Origin: Paragorgia papillata
Taxonomy: Eukaryota > Cnidaria > Anthozoa > Scleralcyonacea > Coralliidae
Assembly (NCBI GenBank): GCA_035771165.1
Contig: JAWNZC010000091.1
Location: 456,501 to 520,500 of the forward strand
Direction: 5' to 3'
DNA: 64,000 bases
Positions 33,641-45,146 of the stretch are shown here, one piece after another. A program made the position numbers and the translations under genes. The first letter of the stretch is position 1. Every line of letters starts with the position of its first letter. Under the pieces are notes generated by a model that worked only from the letters and a program-made list of their open reading frames with translations, was not told where the DNA came from and did not search any database.

Positions 33641-34057
33641 TTAATAGTCTAGGTCATTGTCTGACGATGAATAATCGTCCGATGAAGCCTCAACTTCTCC
33701 ATGACCATGGTCAAGATCTTCCCCTGGCTGTACCCGAATTTCATTGTTGGCCTGACTGGAATCAGAATCCGCTTCTGATTCTGAGGAGGAAAGGTTGAGA
33801 TCAAGACCTTTTCTTTTGTCTCTTGGAGTGCGTTTCTTTCTGCGGTGAGTTGACATATATGCATCAAGACGACGTTTATTTGATCTTATTTCACCATTAG
33901 GAAATTCGGTTAGGAACAATTCCATCGCGTTTTCAAAGTCGCATGTTGTGATGACTTTGCGGTTACGAACTCGAAGCACTGCTTCCATTGACTGGTTATT
34001 CAGGCTTTTTCGATCATTGCGCACCATTCTTGCAAAGGATGAGAAAACTCTTTCCAC
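33641..34057 (-). pseudogene. hAT-like transposase, exon C
   Basis: After TTTTCAG the exon begins VERVFSSFARMVRN, completing PVSNAE-VERVFS, the classic hAT C-terminal dimerisation sequence. It continues with a basic stretch (THRRKKRTPRDKRK) and an acidic Ser/Asp-rich tail ending DYSSSDNDLDY. Confidence 0.75.
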
Positions 34058-34213
34058 CTGAAAAGGATTAAGAATGAATATTTTCACGTTTGTAAACCAC
34101 GTCAACATTTGAATAGGAAACATATTTCAAATTAATATAGATTTAACTTTTAGAACACCATGATCAGATGCGGGGAACCGAAATAATGCATTTATAATAG
34201 CTTACTTATTTAC

Positions 34214-34377
34214 CTCTGCGTTGGACACGGGAAGAACAATGCAAATCTCAACTATCTGGAGGATGTTGCCAATTCCGAGCTTCTGTTTAAGACTAAACAG
34301 ACTCTTCCATGCTTTCATTGGAGTGGTTGATGACAAGAATCTCGTTACGTGAGAGAAACAAATTTCAATCTCAATGT
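34214..34377 (-). pseudogene. hAT-like transposase, exon B
   Basis: After a TTTTTTAG acceptor the exon reads DIEIEICFSHVTRF and KQKLGIGNILQIVEICIVLPVSNAE, ending at GTAAAT. The splice joins Leu-Asp across exon A and B in phase. PVSNAE is the start of the hAT dimerisation motif. Confidence 0.75.
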
Positions 34378-34484
34378 CTAAAAAAACCCGACCCAATTAA
34401 ACATGAAACAATGAAACCAAAGAACATTATATATATATATATTATATATAAGCACAATTAAACTAGCTGTACATGATACAATAC

Positions 34485-34756
34485 CTAGACGCCGCCCATC
34501 GAAGCCATTGGCAGACAAAAAACCCTCGAAGTGCTCTTCCAAGGTATGTGCAGCAGTTTTCACGTCAACCTCCGGCTTCAAAGAGTAGGACTTCGTGTCC
34601 AGTAAAGTTGCAGCGGCCGTGTACAGAGGGTTGGTTGTGATATCGTTCATCCGGTCTTCGAGGTACGTCGATAGCGATGCTAATGTCCCTTCAATGGAGT
34701 TTGCAACTTGAACCATAGCACGGGAGACGTCGCCACGCATTGTGTACGAACCGAAA
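34485..34756 (-). pseudogene. hAT-like transposase, exon A second part
   Basis: After the nested element the frame resumes GSYTMRGDVSRAMVQVANSI...LDTKSYSLKPEV and ends GRRL at a GTATTG donor (34483-34484). Skipping 34757-36043 and one TTTCG copy gives VTF-GSYT in frame. Confidence 0.75.
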
Positions 34757-36043
34757 CAGGGGCGGATCTAGACTGTAGCAACTGTAGCGAATGCTACAGT
34801 CAGATTTTCCCGGAAACAATACGATTAAATTAAATTAACATTAAATTAACACCATCTACATAATATGTCACTAATATTCAGCTTTTCCAAAGTTCAAAAC
34901 CACCATTTCAGGCATTCATGCGCGCGTTATATAAATTATTGCCGGGCGCACAACCTACAAACCTGCTGTGCCCATTGAGCCTGCCCGTAATTGATCTGAA
35001 CTGCATTGTCAGCTCATGTTTCTCTCACTAGAATGCATCGCGCAAAGGCGCATTCCGAGGTGGTGGCGATGTGTTACGACGGCTACAGTTGTGCTAAATT
35101 TGGACTGTAGCCGCTTCAGTTGACTGTAGCAAACCAATCAACACGCCAGATTTAGGTCACGTTTTGCTGCATTTTATGAACTTCCGCTACAGTTCACTAG
35201 AGCGAAGAAATCTCCGATGATTAGACTATGATGTGATGTAATTACTCGTTCGTTCCCTTGGCTTCTGTTCACCATTGCGTCCAACAACGTTTTACAGCAA
35301 CTGTTGCGTGTCTTGGATGATATGAGTTATTCTCCTAAGGAAAAGGAGGATGAGTTGATTGCGTTACTGTGAGAAATGTCTTAAGAGCGAATTTGAAAGA
35401 AAGAAGGATGATCCTCGCCGTGTATGTTTGTGTACTAACTATTCGAAGTTGCAGTTCCCGCGCAGCTAAGAATTGCGCTCTTCAAAGCACAACGCAGTGA
35501 GGTATGTGAAGCTCATGAATAATAAATTGCCTGGGTTATTATTTGAATAATAAAATATGCAAATTATGACTGAGATCAGCCTTTGTGTGTATTTATATGA
35601 TTGAACGCGAATTCATTCTCAGTCACATATGCAGCGAGTAAGACACAGTATTATATTTATTTAATAACGTTAATCTTTAACGTTGCAGTCAACGTGCTGC
35701 TTGCGTAAAATTAATAGACGAGTACTAGGTATGTTGATCAATAAATATATTATCAAACAATCATATTTACACAAACAGATATTGTTGTCAACAGTTTTTA
35801 TTGGTAGATTTTTAATATAAATCCAATATTAACAAATATTGTCGTATTTGGCCCTTTATTCTTGTGTGAAATTTGAATTGCGCCTGCTGCAGAATTAGCT
35901 GGAATCTTCACTCAAAATGCGGGAAATGCCGTTTCCGGGGTTTGCAATTTCAAAAATTCCCGGGAGGGCATACACCCGGACCCCACTAGAATGGTGTCGT
36001 CAATAATTTGCAACAGTCAGATTTGGGTCTAGATCCGCCCCTG
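34757..36043. mobile_element. Non-autonomous hAT, 1287 bp, nested in the hAT-like element
   Basis: The ends CAGGGGCGGATCTAGAC are 17-bp perfect inverted repeats. On the right the adjacent 8-mer is CGAAAGTT; on the left only CGAAA of it remains, so one duplication lost three bases. No transposase is encoded. CTGTAGC/GCTACAG words are frequent inside. It interrupts exon A of the host transposase in frame. Confidence 0.85.
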
Positions 36044-37647
36044 CGAAAGTTACTGGTGTATCGGCGTCCGGTTCTTGGCCACGCGTTCTGGTTTGTCTAG
36101 GCACGGGTGCTTGTTGGTTCTCCTGCAGCTCAGGGAGAATTTCTTTATTCAAAGTAGGGAAAAGATCTTCAGCAAGAAACGCTTGATCGCCGAGTTCTTC
36201 GACTTTCTTGTGGAGCTTTTCGACTGTCTTCTGCGCTCTTTCGATGGCTGTTATTGCTTCGGGCATGATCAAGTCGATTTTTTCCAGCGTTAATGAACAG
36301 GGCACGAGATAGGCAACAACATCACGTTTCACAGCTTGGTAAATAAGTAGCTTGATACTCGACGTTTCGCGTCTGACACCTTCGAGCCTTCTCTTTCTTC
36401 ATTGTTTGATTGTACGGAAGTTCGATCTGTTCATTGGAAAACGATAACATGGTTTTCAGGTTTCGCAAATGGGTGTCGATTGCAATCTGCTGGTGATGCA
36501 GCCAGCGCGTTCCGGCAGGGCGTTTGTACCGATGAGCTCTTTTCCCTTCAATTTCAGCGTAACGTTTAAAAAGTCTCCACTTCAAAGTAGCCTTTTTAAA
36601 CAAATAATACTCGTTCTCCAGTTGTTGCTGCGCTTCCGAATCCAGAATAACATTTTTAAATGCGTCCCTGACAGCCAACTCTAATTTGTGGGAAGAACAC
36701 CAAATGAATACAAGATGGTCACCAACATCTTCCTTTTCCAGAAGATACAGCCGTTTGTTTGCTGAAGTGCCGTCAGACCCCACTCCGACTTCGTGATGTT
36801 TTCGTGGAATGGTCAACTTCGCCTCGTCGACAGCCTTGTCCATGGCAGCTTTGAGACCAACTGTGTCAACACTGGCAGGTTCTTGGAGTGAAAGAACATC
36901 AAACGAGGGTCGCCCTTTATCACAGGTCTTTATAACATACAGCTCCTTTTCATCATTTGTTTTTGCCGACGACGAACCATCGTACAACAAACTGAAGTAC
37001 AGTCGTGCTCCTGTGTTGAGAGGATCAATGACATTTCGTTGTAATAAAGCTCTTGAAAGATGCACCAGCATTTCTCGTCCGCTTCGATCTGTCAAGTATG
37101 CATTTCCGACATCTACTTTATGGGTGTCGCGCTCAAACTTTGCAAAGTGTTCATACATTTGGAAAGAAAGGTTTTTAGTCGCCACAAAGTGGACCAGTTG
37201 AAATTTCTTAAGCAGCTGTTCTCTTTGCATAACGTTAATCTTTCTGACATTCGTCAAGATACTTGACTGGCTGGATTGTTTTTCCGCTGCCAATTTCTCT
37301 GCCTCGCTAATATCAACTTCGTCACATTTCTGCTCTGCCTTTTCCTTCAGTTTTCTGACTGCGTTCACATGATACTGGGCTTTGAGATGATCGTTAGCAT
37401 TGTTTTTCTTTATCGTCGTCGTGCCTTGAATCCATTTATTAACTAACGATTTTACAACGCCGGTTAACTTACTTAACGCTTTCTTGCCGTCTTCGTCGCT
37501 CTGATAGTACTCAGTGCAAATAATACACTTGAGTTCAATTGCCTCGCCATCATCATTTGAGGTGACTTTTATTTCGTCAAACCCCCACTTCTCGACAGTT
37601 GCCTTCTTTACCATATCGGAATATTCATTTTGTGTTTCAGTCGTCAC
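36044..37647 (-). pseudogene. hAT-like transposase (ZNF862-type), exon A first part
   Basis: This starts MTTETQNEYSDMVKKATVEKW at 37647 (minus). A zinc-finger-like CIICTEYY...HLKAQYH region is followed by the RNase H-like core: FSLLYDGSSSAK (first Asp), GVGSDGTSANK (second Asp), WCSSHKLELAV and AGTRWLHHQ. A one-base shift near 36383 separates it from LEGVRRETSSIKLL and the helical KTVEKLHKKVEELGD. It ends at DADTPVTF where a non-autonomous hAT interrupts. Length and domain order suit hAT proteins related to ZNF862 / C17orf113. Confidence 0.82.
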
Positions 37648-38100
37648 TATATTTTAATATATTATTGTTCATATTATGCAAATAACATGCATAGTTCGTG
37701 TGAAAAACAATAAAAAAACGTTTTTTTAACGTATTCGCGCCCGCGGTCCTATTCGTGCCCGCGGTCCTATATGGCAATACGTCATGATATGATACGATAT
37801 AACATCGAACGTTATGATGTGATCCAGCGACATACAGGGAGTGAATTCGCCGAATTGAGAAATTTTCCTTGCCTACAATTATTTTCTAACATTGTAGCTA
37901 TAGGCCGTGCTAATTTTAACCTACAGATTTGAATTTCAAGTTATAACGCTGTAGTTTGTAAATTTAAGGTATATAAACAATGTCAATAACGGGTGGAATT
38001 GCCTCGGCATTTTTTTGCCGAGGCAAACTATGACTTGCCATGACTTGCCTCGGCATTTGCCTCGGCAATTGCCGAGTGCCGAGGCGAATTTCGAGGGTTG

Positions 38101-39723
38101 GGTTATGCATTTTCGCCAAGATATCAATATCGGTCACGAAATTCTCTTTCTGTACGGTTCCGATGATCGTCATCGTTGCTTGTTCCAATTCTGCTACTGT
38201 CGGGAGGCGCGTTGGAGGTTGTTTGGTGTGTTCTCCACACGTGTCCTGTTACGGTGGTCGTGGGTTTTTGCGTAACTTGAACTTCTTTGCCTTCGTGATT
38301 AAGTTGGCTACAGCACGTTGGAGGATAGACCAACTAGAGAACTGTTCGAATCTTTTAGATCCAAGCTCCGAAGCGTTTGTCGGCTAGATGCGTAGACAGC
38401 TGTCGGTTGCTTCACTTCCGGGTCGTTTTCGTCCAAGTGCGACTCGTGGTCTGCGGTGTGGGTGAGGGGTCCAGCGAGGCTTGTTTTAAAAATACGGGAC
38501 CACATAGCCACTCTGATTTGGCCAGGGTTCTAGCGTTTATACCGCGAGTAGCTAGGTCAGCAGGGTTGATCGAGGTGTCCACGTATGTCCATTGATGCGG
38601 CTCTGAGACGTTGCGTATAGACTGGACTCTGTTGGCCACGTAAACAAGGAATCTTCGGCTTTCGTTCTTCACATAGCCAAGAACTACTTTGGAATCTGTA
38701 TAGAAGGTCGTTTCGTCAATTTCCAAGCTGAGTTCTTTCTTTAGTTTGTGCACGGCTTGAGTCGATAGCACTGCGGCGCAAAGTTCAAGTCGAGGAATGC
38801 TTATCGTCTTAGTTGATGCCACTCTCGATTGCCCAAATACGAAGGCGACGCTTACCACACCCTTGTTGTTGATCTGTCGGAGATAAATTGTGGTTGCAAT
38901 TGCGTCTTTGCTGGCATCCGAGAAGGCGTGGATTTCGTTGCGTACCACAAGACCAAATTTCTTTGGGTGGTAACAGCGGGACAATGTGACGTTTTGTGGA
39001 TGTACGAGCTCATCTCTCCAGTGTTGCCATTTGCGCATCAGATTCCCAGGGAGGGGGTCATCCCAGCCAAGTTGGCATTCGTTGTTTGTTCTCTTTCCGA
39101 GGGTCACGAGCTGTTGCAGCAATACCTTCCCTACAGGGATGACAGGGACGGCTAGGCCAAGGGGGTCGTATATAGAATTCACCACGGACAGAACGCCCCT
39201 ACGCGTGAACGGTTTCTCTGTCAGCGAAACTTGGAATGTGAATACATCAGTCTGAAGGTTCCACTGAACTCCGAGAGAACGCTGTGCCGGAAGTGCGTCG
39301 CGCCGTAGGTCTAAGTCGCGTACGTCTTTCGCGCGGTCTTCTATTAGGAGAGCTTCCATCACAGCTGCGGAATTCGACGCTATCTTGTGGAGTCGTAAAT
39401 TGGCCGTGGCCAACATTGCCTGCGCTCCTTTCACCAACTCGATTGCTTCTTCGTCTGTGGGCCGCGAGGTTAGTCCGTCGTCCAGGTAGAAATCTCTGTG
39501 GACGAACTCTTTTACCGCGGTTCCGTAGCTCTCCTCGCCGTCGTCGGCAGTCTTCCTCATTCCGTAAGTGGCAACTGCCGGGCTTGGACCATTTCTAAAC
39601 AGATGGACGTTCATCTTATACTCCGATATCCCTCGAGAGGGATCGTTTCCCTCGAACCAGAGGAATCGTAGGTAGTCTCGGTGTGTTGGGTTTACGTGGA
39701 AGGAGTGGAACATCTGTTCTATG
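38101..39723 (-). pseudogene. Bel/Pao RT (second half) and RNase H
   Basis: From 39723 leftwards the frame reads EQMFHSFHVNP, FLWFEGNDP, the catalytic FYLDDGL (YxDD equivalent), RSLGVQW and the RNase H-like region HAFSDASKDAIATTIY with ISIPRLELCAAVLS and TTFYTDSKVVLGY. It ends IDILAKMHN at the 5-bp duplication 38101-38105, with one shift near 38270-38410. At 39723 it continues upstream into VVCDI at 45147 once the gypsy element is skipped. Confidence 0.88.
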
Positions 39724-40246
39724 TGTTACGTGACCGCTATACGCAACAAAAAGTGTAACCTCAGCTGTTTGGTTTTTACAGTTATTTATTTAATTAACAA
39801 GAAACTTACAACAGATATTGAAAATGTCTATAAAGATTAAAACTAAACTAAAGTTCAGAAACTTATCTGTCGTCTGCACACAACGAAACAGTCAATAGGA
39901 GATTCCGACACAGGTTAACAATCCGTATGGACTTGAAAAGGAAGGAATAATAAAACCAACGGCAGGAACTCCAGGACTGACTTCGTAACCACTTTGATAC
40001 ATATAGCTCACTCTCATACATATGCATGCCTGATATATGTTCGATGGCTGCTTATATAGTTTCTAGAGTATATAATTATAGTAACATACTTCATTCTATA
40101 TATAATATATTTACGTAATTACTAAATGACATCATAGCTGACTCATGCCAAGTCATAAGTATTACTAATTGGTTACAAGTACTTATTAAGTAGTTCAGTG
40201 ATCAAATAACGTATAGTTAATTAACTGTCTTAGCATATCCGTAACA
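39724..40246 (-). repeat. Gmr1-like 3' LTR
   Basis: TGTTACGTGACC...ATCCGTAACA with 7-bp inverted tips TGTTACG/CGTAACA. In minus orientation the purine tract AAGAGGGAGGG (40247-40257) precedes it. Confidence 0.93.
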
Positions 40247-40320
40247 CCCTCCCTCTTAAAGAAAAAAAGAAGTTTGATAGAACTTTCTTTTTTAGAATAT
40301 AAAATTTTTAACCATGTCTA

Positions 40321-40774
40321 TGGCCTAGAAAGACAGTCCGCAATCAAATTGTCTTTTCCTTTAATATGTCTGATTTCCAAATTATATTCTTGTAAAACTA
40401 GACTCCATCGCAATAGGCGTTGATTCTTGTTCTTCAGAACTTTTGATTAAATTGATGGTCAATTTTGCCTTGCTGAGCCTCCTGAAGAACTCTCGGATGA
40501 TCCTTAGATGTTCTTCCCACGTATTGCTGTAAATGATGATGTACGCTTCGCAACCGTCCAGGCCAGAAATGATGCTATTAACGAGAACTTGAAAGGTGGC
40601 TGGCGAATTTCTCATTCCAAATGGCATGACCTTGTACTGGAACAAACCCTCTGGGGTAACAAAGGCTGAGATTTCTTTGGCACGATCAGTAAGTGGAACT
40701 TGCCAAAATCCTTTCAATAAATCAAACTTGGTGATGTACTTGGCTTTTCCAATTTTATCGATACAATCATCCAT
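40321..40774 (-). pseudogene. RT core lacking the Asp pair, and RNase H remnant
   Basis: The frame from 40774 reads YITKFDLLKGFWQVPL (first RT Asp) and FGMRNSPATFQ, but where YIDD is expected the text is EAYIIIYSNTWEEH. Six bases encoding the two aspartates are missing in frame. Soon after TINLIKSS the element jumps to KNKNQRLLRWSLVL and HIKGKDNLIADCLSRP, the extreme C-terminus of RNase H. The connection domain and nearly all of RNase H are deleted, so the copy cannot reverse transcribe itself. Confidence 0.85.
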
Positions 40775-43700
40775 GGGATTGGAAATGTATCCGACTTAGT
40801 CACATTATTGACTTTTCGGTAATCGGTACACATACGATAGCTTCCATCAGGTTTCGGCACCAGGATACATGGAGAGCTCCAATTACTTTGACTTGGTTCT
40901 ATGAAGTCGTTTTCCAAAAGATATTGAACCTCCTCACGTAGGTATTTCTGCTTCACTGGGTTTAACCTGTAGGGATGTTGTTTCACTGGTTTAGCATCAC
41001 CAACGTCGACATCGTGGAAAATTTTGTCTGTTCTGGTAGGAATATCTGGAAAAAGGTGTTCGAATTCTTTAACCAGGTTCTGAAGATCTTGACGTTGATT
41101 CGGTTGAAGATGAGATAGCTTGGAATCCAGATTATGTAGGACATCAGAGTTGTTGAGTTTTGATGTGGCAGACAGACTAGAAAGTTCTCCTAGGTCTACA
41201 TCGTCTTTGTCTTTATCAGACTCAGAACTCACTACATTTACAGAATGTATTACCCTATCATTATCGTAATACGGCTTTAACATATTTACATGGCACAACT
41301 GTTCTTGTTTACGCCTATCTGGAGTTATTAGGACATAATTTAAATCACTCTCTTTCTTGTCTACAACGTAGGGACCAAAATACCTAGCCTGAAGGGAATT
41401 TCCAGGAACTGGGAGCAATGCAAGAACCTTATCACCGCGTTTAAATGTGCGGTTTACTGCGTTTCGATCAAACCTATTTTTCATGTTTTTCTGTGTTGAT
41501 CGAAGATTTGTCCTAGCTAGATCACATGCTTTCGTAAGTTTTGTGCGAAAGTCCGAAACGTACTGCAAAAGATTTAACGAACCGCCATCTTCCGAAAGGA
41601 ATTTTTCTTTTAGGAGTTTAAGTGGTCCTCTAACCGTATGTCCGAAAACTAACTCAAATGGGCTAAAGCCCAGAGATTCTTGAACTGACTCTCGAGCAGC
41701 GAATAAAAGTAAATGGATGCCATCATCCCAGTCTTTTTGTGTGTCGAGGCAATAGGTTCTCATCATGTTTTTTAAAGTTTGGTGAAACCTTTCGAGAGCA
41801 CCCTGACTTTCAGGATGATAGGCAGTAGATTTATACTGCTTGATGCCTAACTCGTGCATCACCTGTTGAAAAATTCCAGACATGAAATTTGAACCTTGGT
41901 CCGACTGAATAGACGTAGGAAGGCCAACTAAAGTGAAGAATTTAATTAAGGCCTTAACAATGGTTTTTGCCTTAATATTTCTCAAAGGTATAGCTTCAGG
42001 GAACCTTGTAGAAGCGCACATAATGGTCAACAGATATTGATTGCCTGCCTTAGTCTTAGGTAATGGGCCAACATAATCTACAATTACTCTACTAAACGGC
42101 TCCTCGAAGGCTGGAATTGGCTGTAAATGGGCTTTTGGATTGACCTGATTTGGTTTCCCAACAACCTGACAAGTGTGGCAAGTTTTACAAAATTGCACTA
42201 CATCTCGTCTAAGATTAGGCCAGTAGAACTGACTCAGAATTTTAAGATAGGTTTTGGTAACACCTAAATGGCCAGAAAGGGGGGTTTCATGCGCTAGGTT
42301 AAGTATGTCAAACCGGTAGGTCTTTGGCACAACGATCTGATATCTGACACACCACTCATCGTCTGCCGAAACATCAGGCGGTCTCCACTTTCTCATTAAA
42401 ATATCGTTTTTAATAAAGTAGCAGACCGGATTCTTCGCAATTTCGGCCTCGTCAACTGCTTTATGAAATAAGACAGAGATCTCAGGATCATTTTGTTGTG
42501 CATTAATAAGATTTGGCTTTGAAAAGGTTGCTTGAGACGATTCAGATGTTGAATTCACGCCTTCGAAAGCTTGGCCAAGAAAGGTGTCTGACATATCGAT
42601 GACGTCTTCACTAGCATCATGTTCTAATTGCTTCTGCTTACGCATGGCTCGAGTTACCGCACATGCGGGATATAAATCTGAAATTTCTCGCTCAATAGGA
42701 TCAGGAGTTTGATTTACACACGGTTTATCAGTCAAAATTGGGTTAACGACTACATTCTCGCCTGCAAGGTCATTGCCGAGAAGTAGATGAATTCCCTCGA
42801 ATGGTAAAGTCGTTTTAATACCCAATAGAACGGTACCTGACACTAGGTCTGACGACAAATTGACTTTGTGTAATTGTTGAGAACTGAACGTATCAGAATT
42901 AACTCCTCTAATCAAAACATTCTTACCAGAGTAAGACTCCTGAGAAAATGGTAAAGTATCTGCCAACAAAAGAGATTGGGAAGCCCCAGTATCTCTTAAA
43001 ATTTTAATAGGAACTGTTTTTGACAGATCACTTGTAAGTGATATGAAACCATTATGAATAAATGGTTGAAAGACTTCCATAATAGGGTCAAAAGAGGACT
43101 TAACTTCACAGTTAAGAGAAGGAAGTGGCTTAATGACAGATGTGTCTTGCACATTGTCACGCATGGACTGTTTTGAAGTACAGCCATTGGGTTTTACTTC
43201 ACCTTGCTCTTGTTGTCTCCGTTTCAATTTGTAGCAATCTGATATTACATGACCATTCTTTCTACAATAACTACAAACTATGTTGTTAAAAGGAGAGTTT
43301 GAAGGCTTGCCTTGAGAAGGTGGTTCAAATCTAGCAGTGGGTGGTTTGGTCTTTTTAGCGTCAGGATTAAAATTATCTGAATATTCCTTTGTCAGGTTCT
43401 TAGCACCAAACACGCGCTTGCTATCAAATGATGAAGAATTATTGCCTCGAAAAGACCAAGACTGTGGCGCCTTATTTGTGAATGAAACCTTATGTGTTAA
43501 AATGAAATCGTCGGCCAAACGTGCGGCAGCTGTTAAGGTTGTCGCCTTTTGTTCATTTAGAAATACGCATATATCACTTTGAATGCATCTTTTAAATTCT
43601 TCAATCAAAATCAATTGTCTCAATTGGTCGTATTCCTTATCGGATTTTTCCGAGGCACACCAGCGATCAAACAATTGCTCTTTTTCTCTAGCGAATTCTA

Positions 43701-43878
43701 AATAGGTCTGCCTACCCGTTTTTTCAAAATTTCGAAATTTTTGACGATATGCCTCAGGGACCAACTCGTACCCCTTAAGAATCAATTCCTTAACGGTATC
43801 GTATTCCGAAGCTATATCTAACGAAAGCTGTGCGTAAATATCACGAGCTTTTCCAACTAAAACACTTTGCAATAACAT
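40774..43878 (-). pseudogene. pol of Gmr1-like element: protease, integrase, then RT
   Basis: A single long open frame. Rough residue order: capsid-like YDTVKELILKGYELVPE (30-45); zinc knuckle CSYCRKNGHVISDCY (about 200); protease LRDTGASQSLLLADT (about 295, Asp-Thr-Gly); integrase finger HLGVTKTYLK with CKTCHTC (535-570); integrase core IVDYVGPLP, IQSDQGSNF and HPESQGALERFHQTLK (D,D,E; 595-695); then after a linker the RT fingers VKQHPYRLNPVK and ILVPKPDGSYRMCTDYRKVNN (940-1035). A shift near 40775-40795 leads to the following RT segment. Integrase looks intact. Confidence 0.9.
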
Positions 43879-43920
43879 GGTCCAATTTTCTTTGGGCCAC
43901 TTAAGATTTTCGGCTATTTT

Positions 43921-44439
43921 TTAAAAATGTAAAAAATACTTATCGACATCCCGTTCCTGGAAAGGTGGAACCATTCTAATGTGCTTAGTAACATCAAAAC
44001 TCGAATCTAGTTTGGTTCCAGTATGAACAGATCCCAATTTTCCCTGCAACTCTATTTTTCTCATTTCCAACTCAAATTTCTGCTTTTCTAATCTCTCTTC
44101 TCTTTCTCTTTCTTCTCTTTCCTTTTCTCTATCTCTCTCCATTTCTAATTTCTTTAATTCCAATTTCATTCTTTCTGCTTCCATTGCAAATTTCATTCTT
44201 TCTATTTCTATTTCTGGATTTGCATCGGGATTCTTATACAAATTTAAAACACTTTCCTCAAAGTATTCAGATTTAACTAAGTGTTCCATAATTGTCTTTT
44301 GCATGTCCTTCTTTACCATAGAACTTTTTACCTCTATACTTAAATGCTTACCTAATGAGATCAGGTCATTCTTCCTCAATTTATTAAGAACCTCTTGATC
44401 GGGCTCTAACATAAACTGCTCAGGTTTAAATTCTGACAT
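43921..44439 (-). CDS. gag-like ORF of Gmr1-like element
   Basis: A 172-residue ORF starts MSEFKPEQFMLEPDQEVLNK and has a long charged coiled coil (MEAERMKLELKKLEMERDREKER region) and a C-terminal VPPFQERDVDKYFLHF, the start of a SCAN-like/retrotransposon gag capsid motif. It stops at 43921, 42 bp before the pol ORF. Either a frame change normally links them or the capsid domain has been split; pol opens with MLLQSVLVGKAR, which looks like the remaining half of the same capsid domain. Confidence 0.7.
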   Translation of the reverse strand: MSEFKPEQFMLEPDQEVLNKLRKNDLISLGKHLSIEVKSSMVKKDMQKTIMEHLVKSEYFEESVLNLYKNPDANPEIEIERMKFAMEAERMKLELKKLEMERDREKEREEREREERLEKQKFELEMRKIELQGKLGSVHTGTKLDSSFDVTKHIRMVPPFQERDVDKYFLHF

Positions 44440-44535
44440 TTTATCAAATAGCTGAGCTCACACAAATTCGAAATTTACCTCCGAATAAAAAAAATATCAA
44501 AAGTTACCGAACTTTGATTTGAATGAAATTCCCCG

Positions 44536-44601
44536 GACACTAACGTACACTTTCCCGAGACACTAACGTACACTTTCCCGAGACACTAACGTATACGTTC
44601 C
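44536..44601. repeat. 23-bp tandem repeats in the retrotransposon leader
   Basis: GACACTAACGTACACTTTCC (first 20 of the unit) occurs three times, the third copy slightly changed (GTATACGTTCCCG). It lies between the primer-binding site and gag. Confidence 0.85.
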
Positions 44602-44617
44602 CGCCTGAGCCCCCAAT

Positions 44618-45146
44618 TGTTACGTGACCGCTATACGCAACAAAAAGTATAACCTCAGCTGTTTGGTTTTTACAGTTATTTATTTAATTAACAAGAAACT
44701 TAGAACAGATATTGAAAATGTCTATAAAGATTAAAACTAAACTAAAGTTCAGAAACTTATCTGTCGTCTGCACACAACGAAACAGTCAATAGGAGATTCC
44801 GACACAGGTTAACAATCCGTATGGACTTGAAAAGGAAGGAATAATAAAACCAACGGCAGGAACTCCAGGACTGACTTCGTAACCACTTTGATACATATAG
44901 CTCACTCTCATACATATGCATGCCTGATATATGTTCGATGGCTGCTTATATAGTTTCTAGAGTATATAATTATAGTAACATACTTCATTCTATATATAAT
45001 ATATTTACGTAATTACTAAATGACATCATAGCTGACTCATGCCAAGTCATAAGTATTACTAATTGGTTACAAGTAATTATTAAGTAGTTCAGTGATCAAA
45101 TAACGTATAGTTAATTAACTGTCTTAGGATAGGCATATCCGTAACA
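44618..45146 (-). repeat. Gmr1-like 5' LTR
   Basis: Partner of 39724-40246, with an extra GATAGG-like hexamer near the right end. In minus orientation TGGGGGCTCAGGCGGG follows within four bases (44599-44615), a good primer-binding-site position; the tRNA was not identified. Confidence 0.93.

Larger units (their letters stand above)
32869..38100 (-). mobile_element. hAT-like transposon with 5-bp target duplication
   Basis: The ends CAACCCTCGAAATTC and GAATTTCGAGGGTTG are perfect 15-bp inverted repeats, flanked by GGTTA at 32864-32868 and 38101-38105. Removing the element plus one GGTTA rejoins the Bel/Pao frame as KMHN-LTPENR. Subterminal regions are full of short palindromic words built from GCCTCGGCA and TGCCGAGGC (32886-32983 and 38008-38085), plausible transposase binding sites. 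Near 37735-37770, CGCCCGCGGTCCTATTCG-type words repeat twice. Most hATs make 8-bp duplications; a subgroup with 5-bp duplications is known. Confidence 0.88.
39724..45146 (-). mobile_element. Young Ty3/gypsy element with integrase upstream of RT (Gmr1-like)
   Basis: Two LTRs of 523 and 529 bp (39724-40246, 44618-45146) differ by three substitutions and one 6-bp indel. A TATG duplication flanks the element (39720-39723, 45147-45150), which lies inside the Bel/Pao RT. The minus strand encodes gag, then one pol ORF in the order zinc knuckle, protease, integrase, RT, with only a remnant of RNase H. Gypsy elements normally have RT-RNase H before integrase; the reverse, copia-like order is known from the Gmr1 group. 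Internal deletions make the copy defective. Confidence 0.92.

Noticed and set aside
36809..37201. 130-codon plus-strand ORF
   Set aside because: It is a shadow of the 5-bp-duplication hAT-like transposase.
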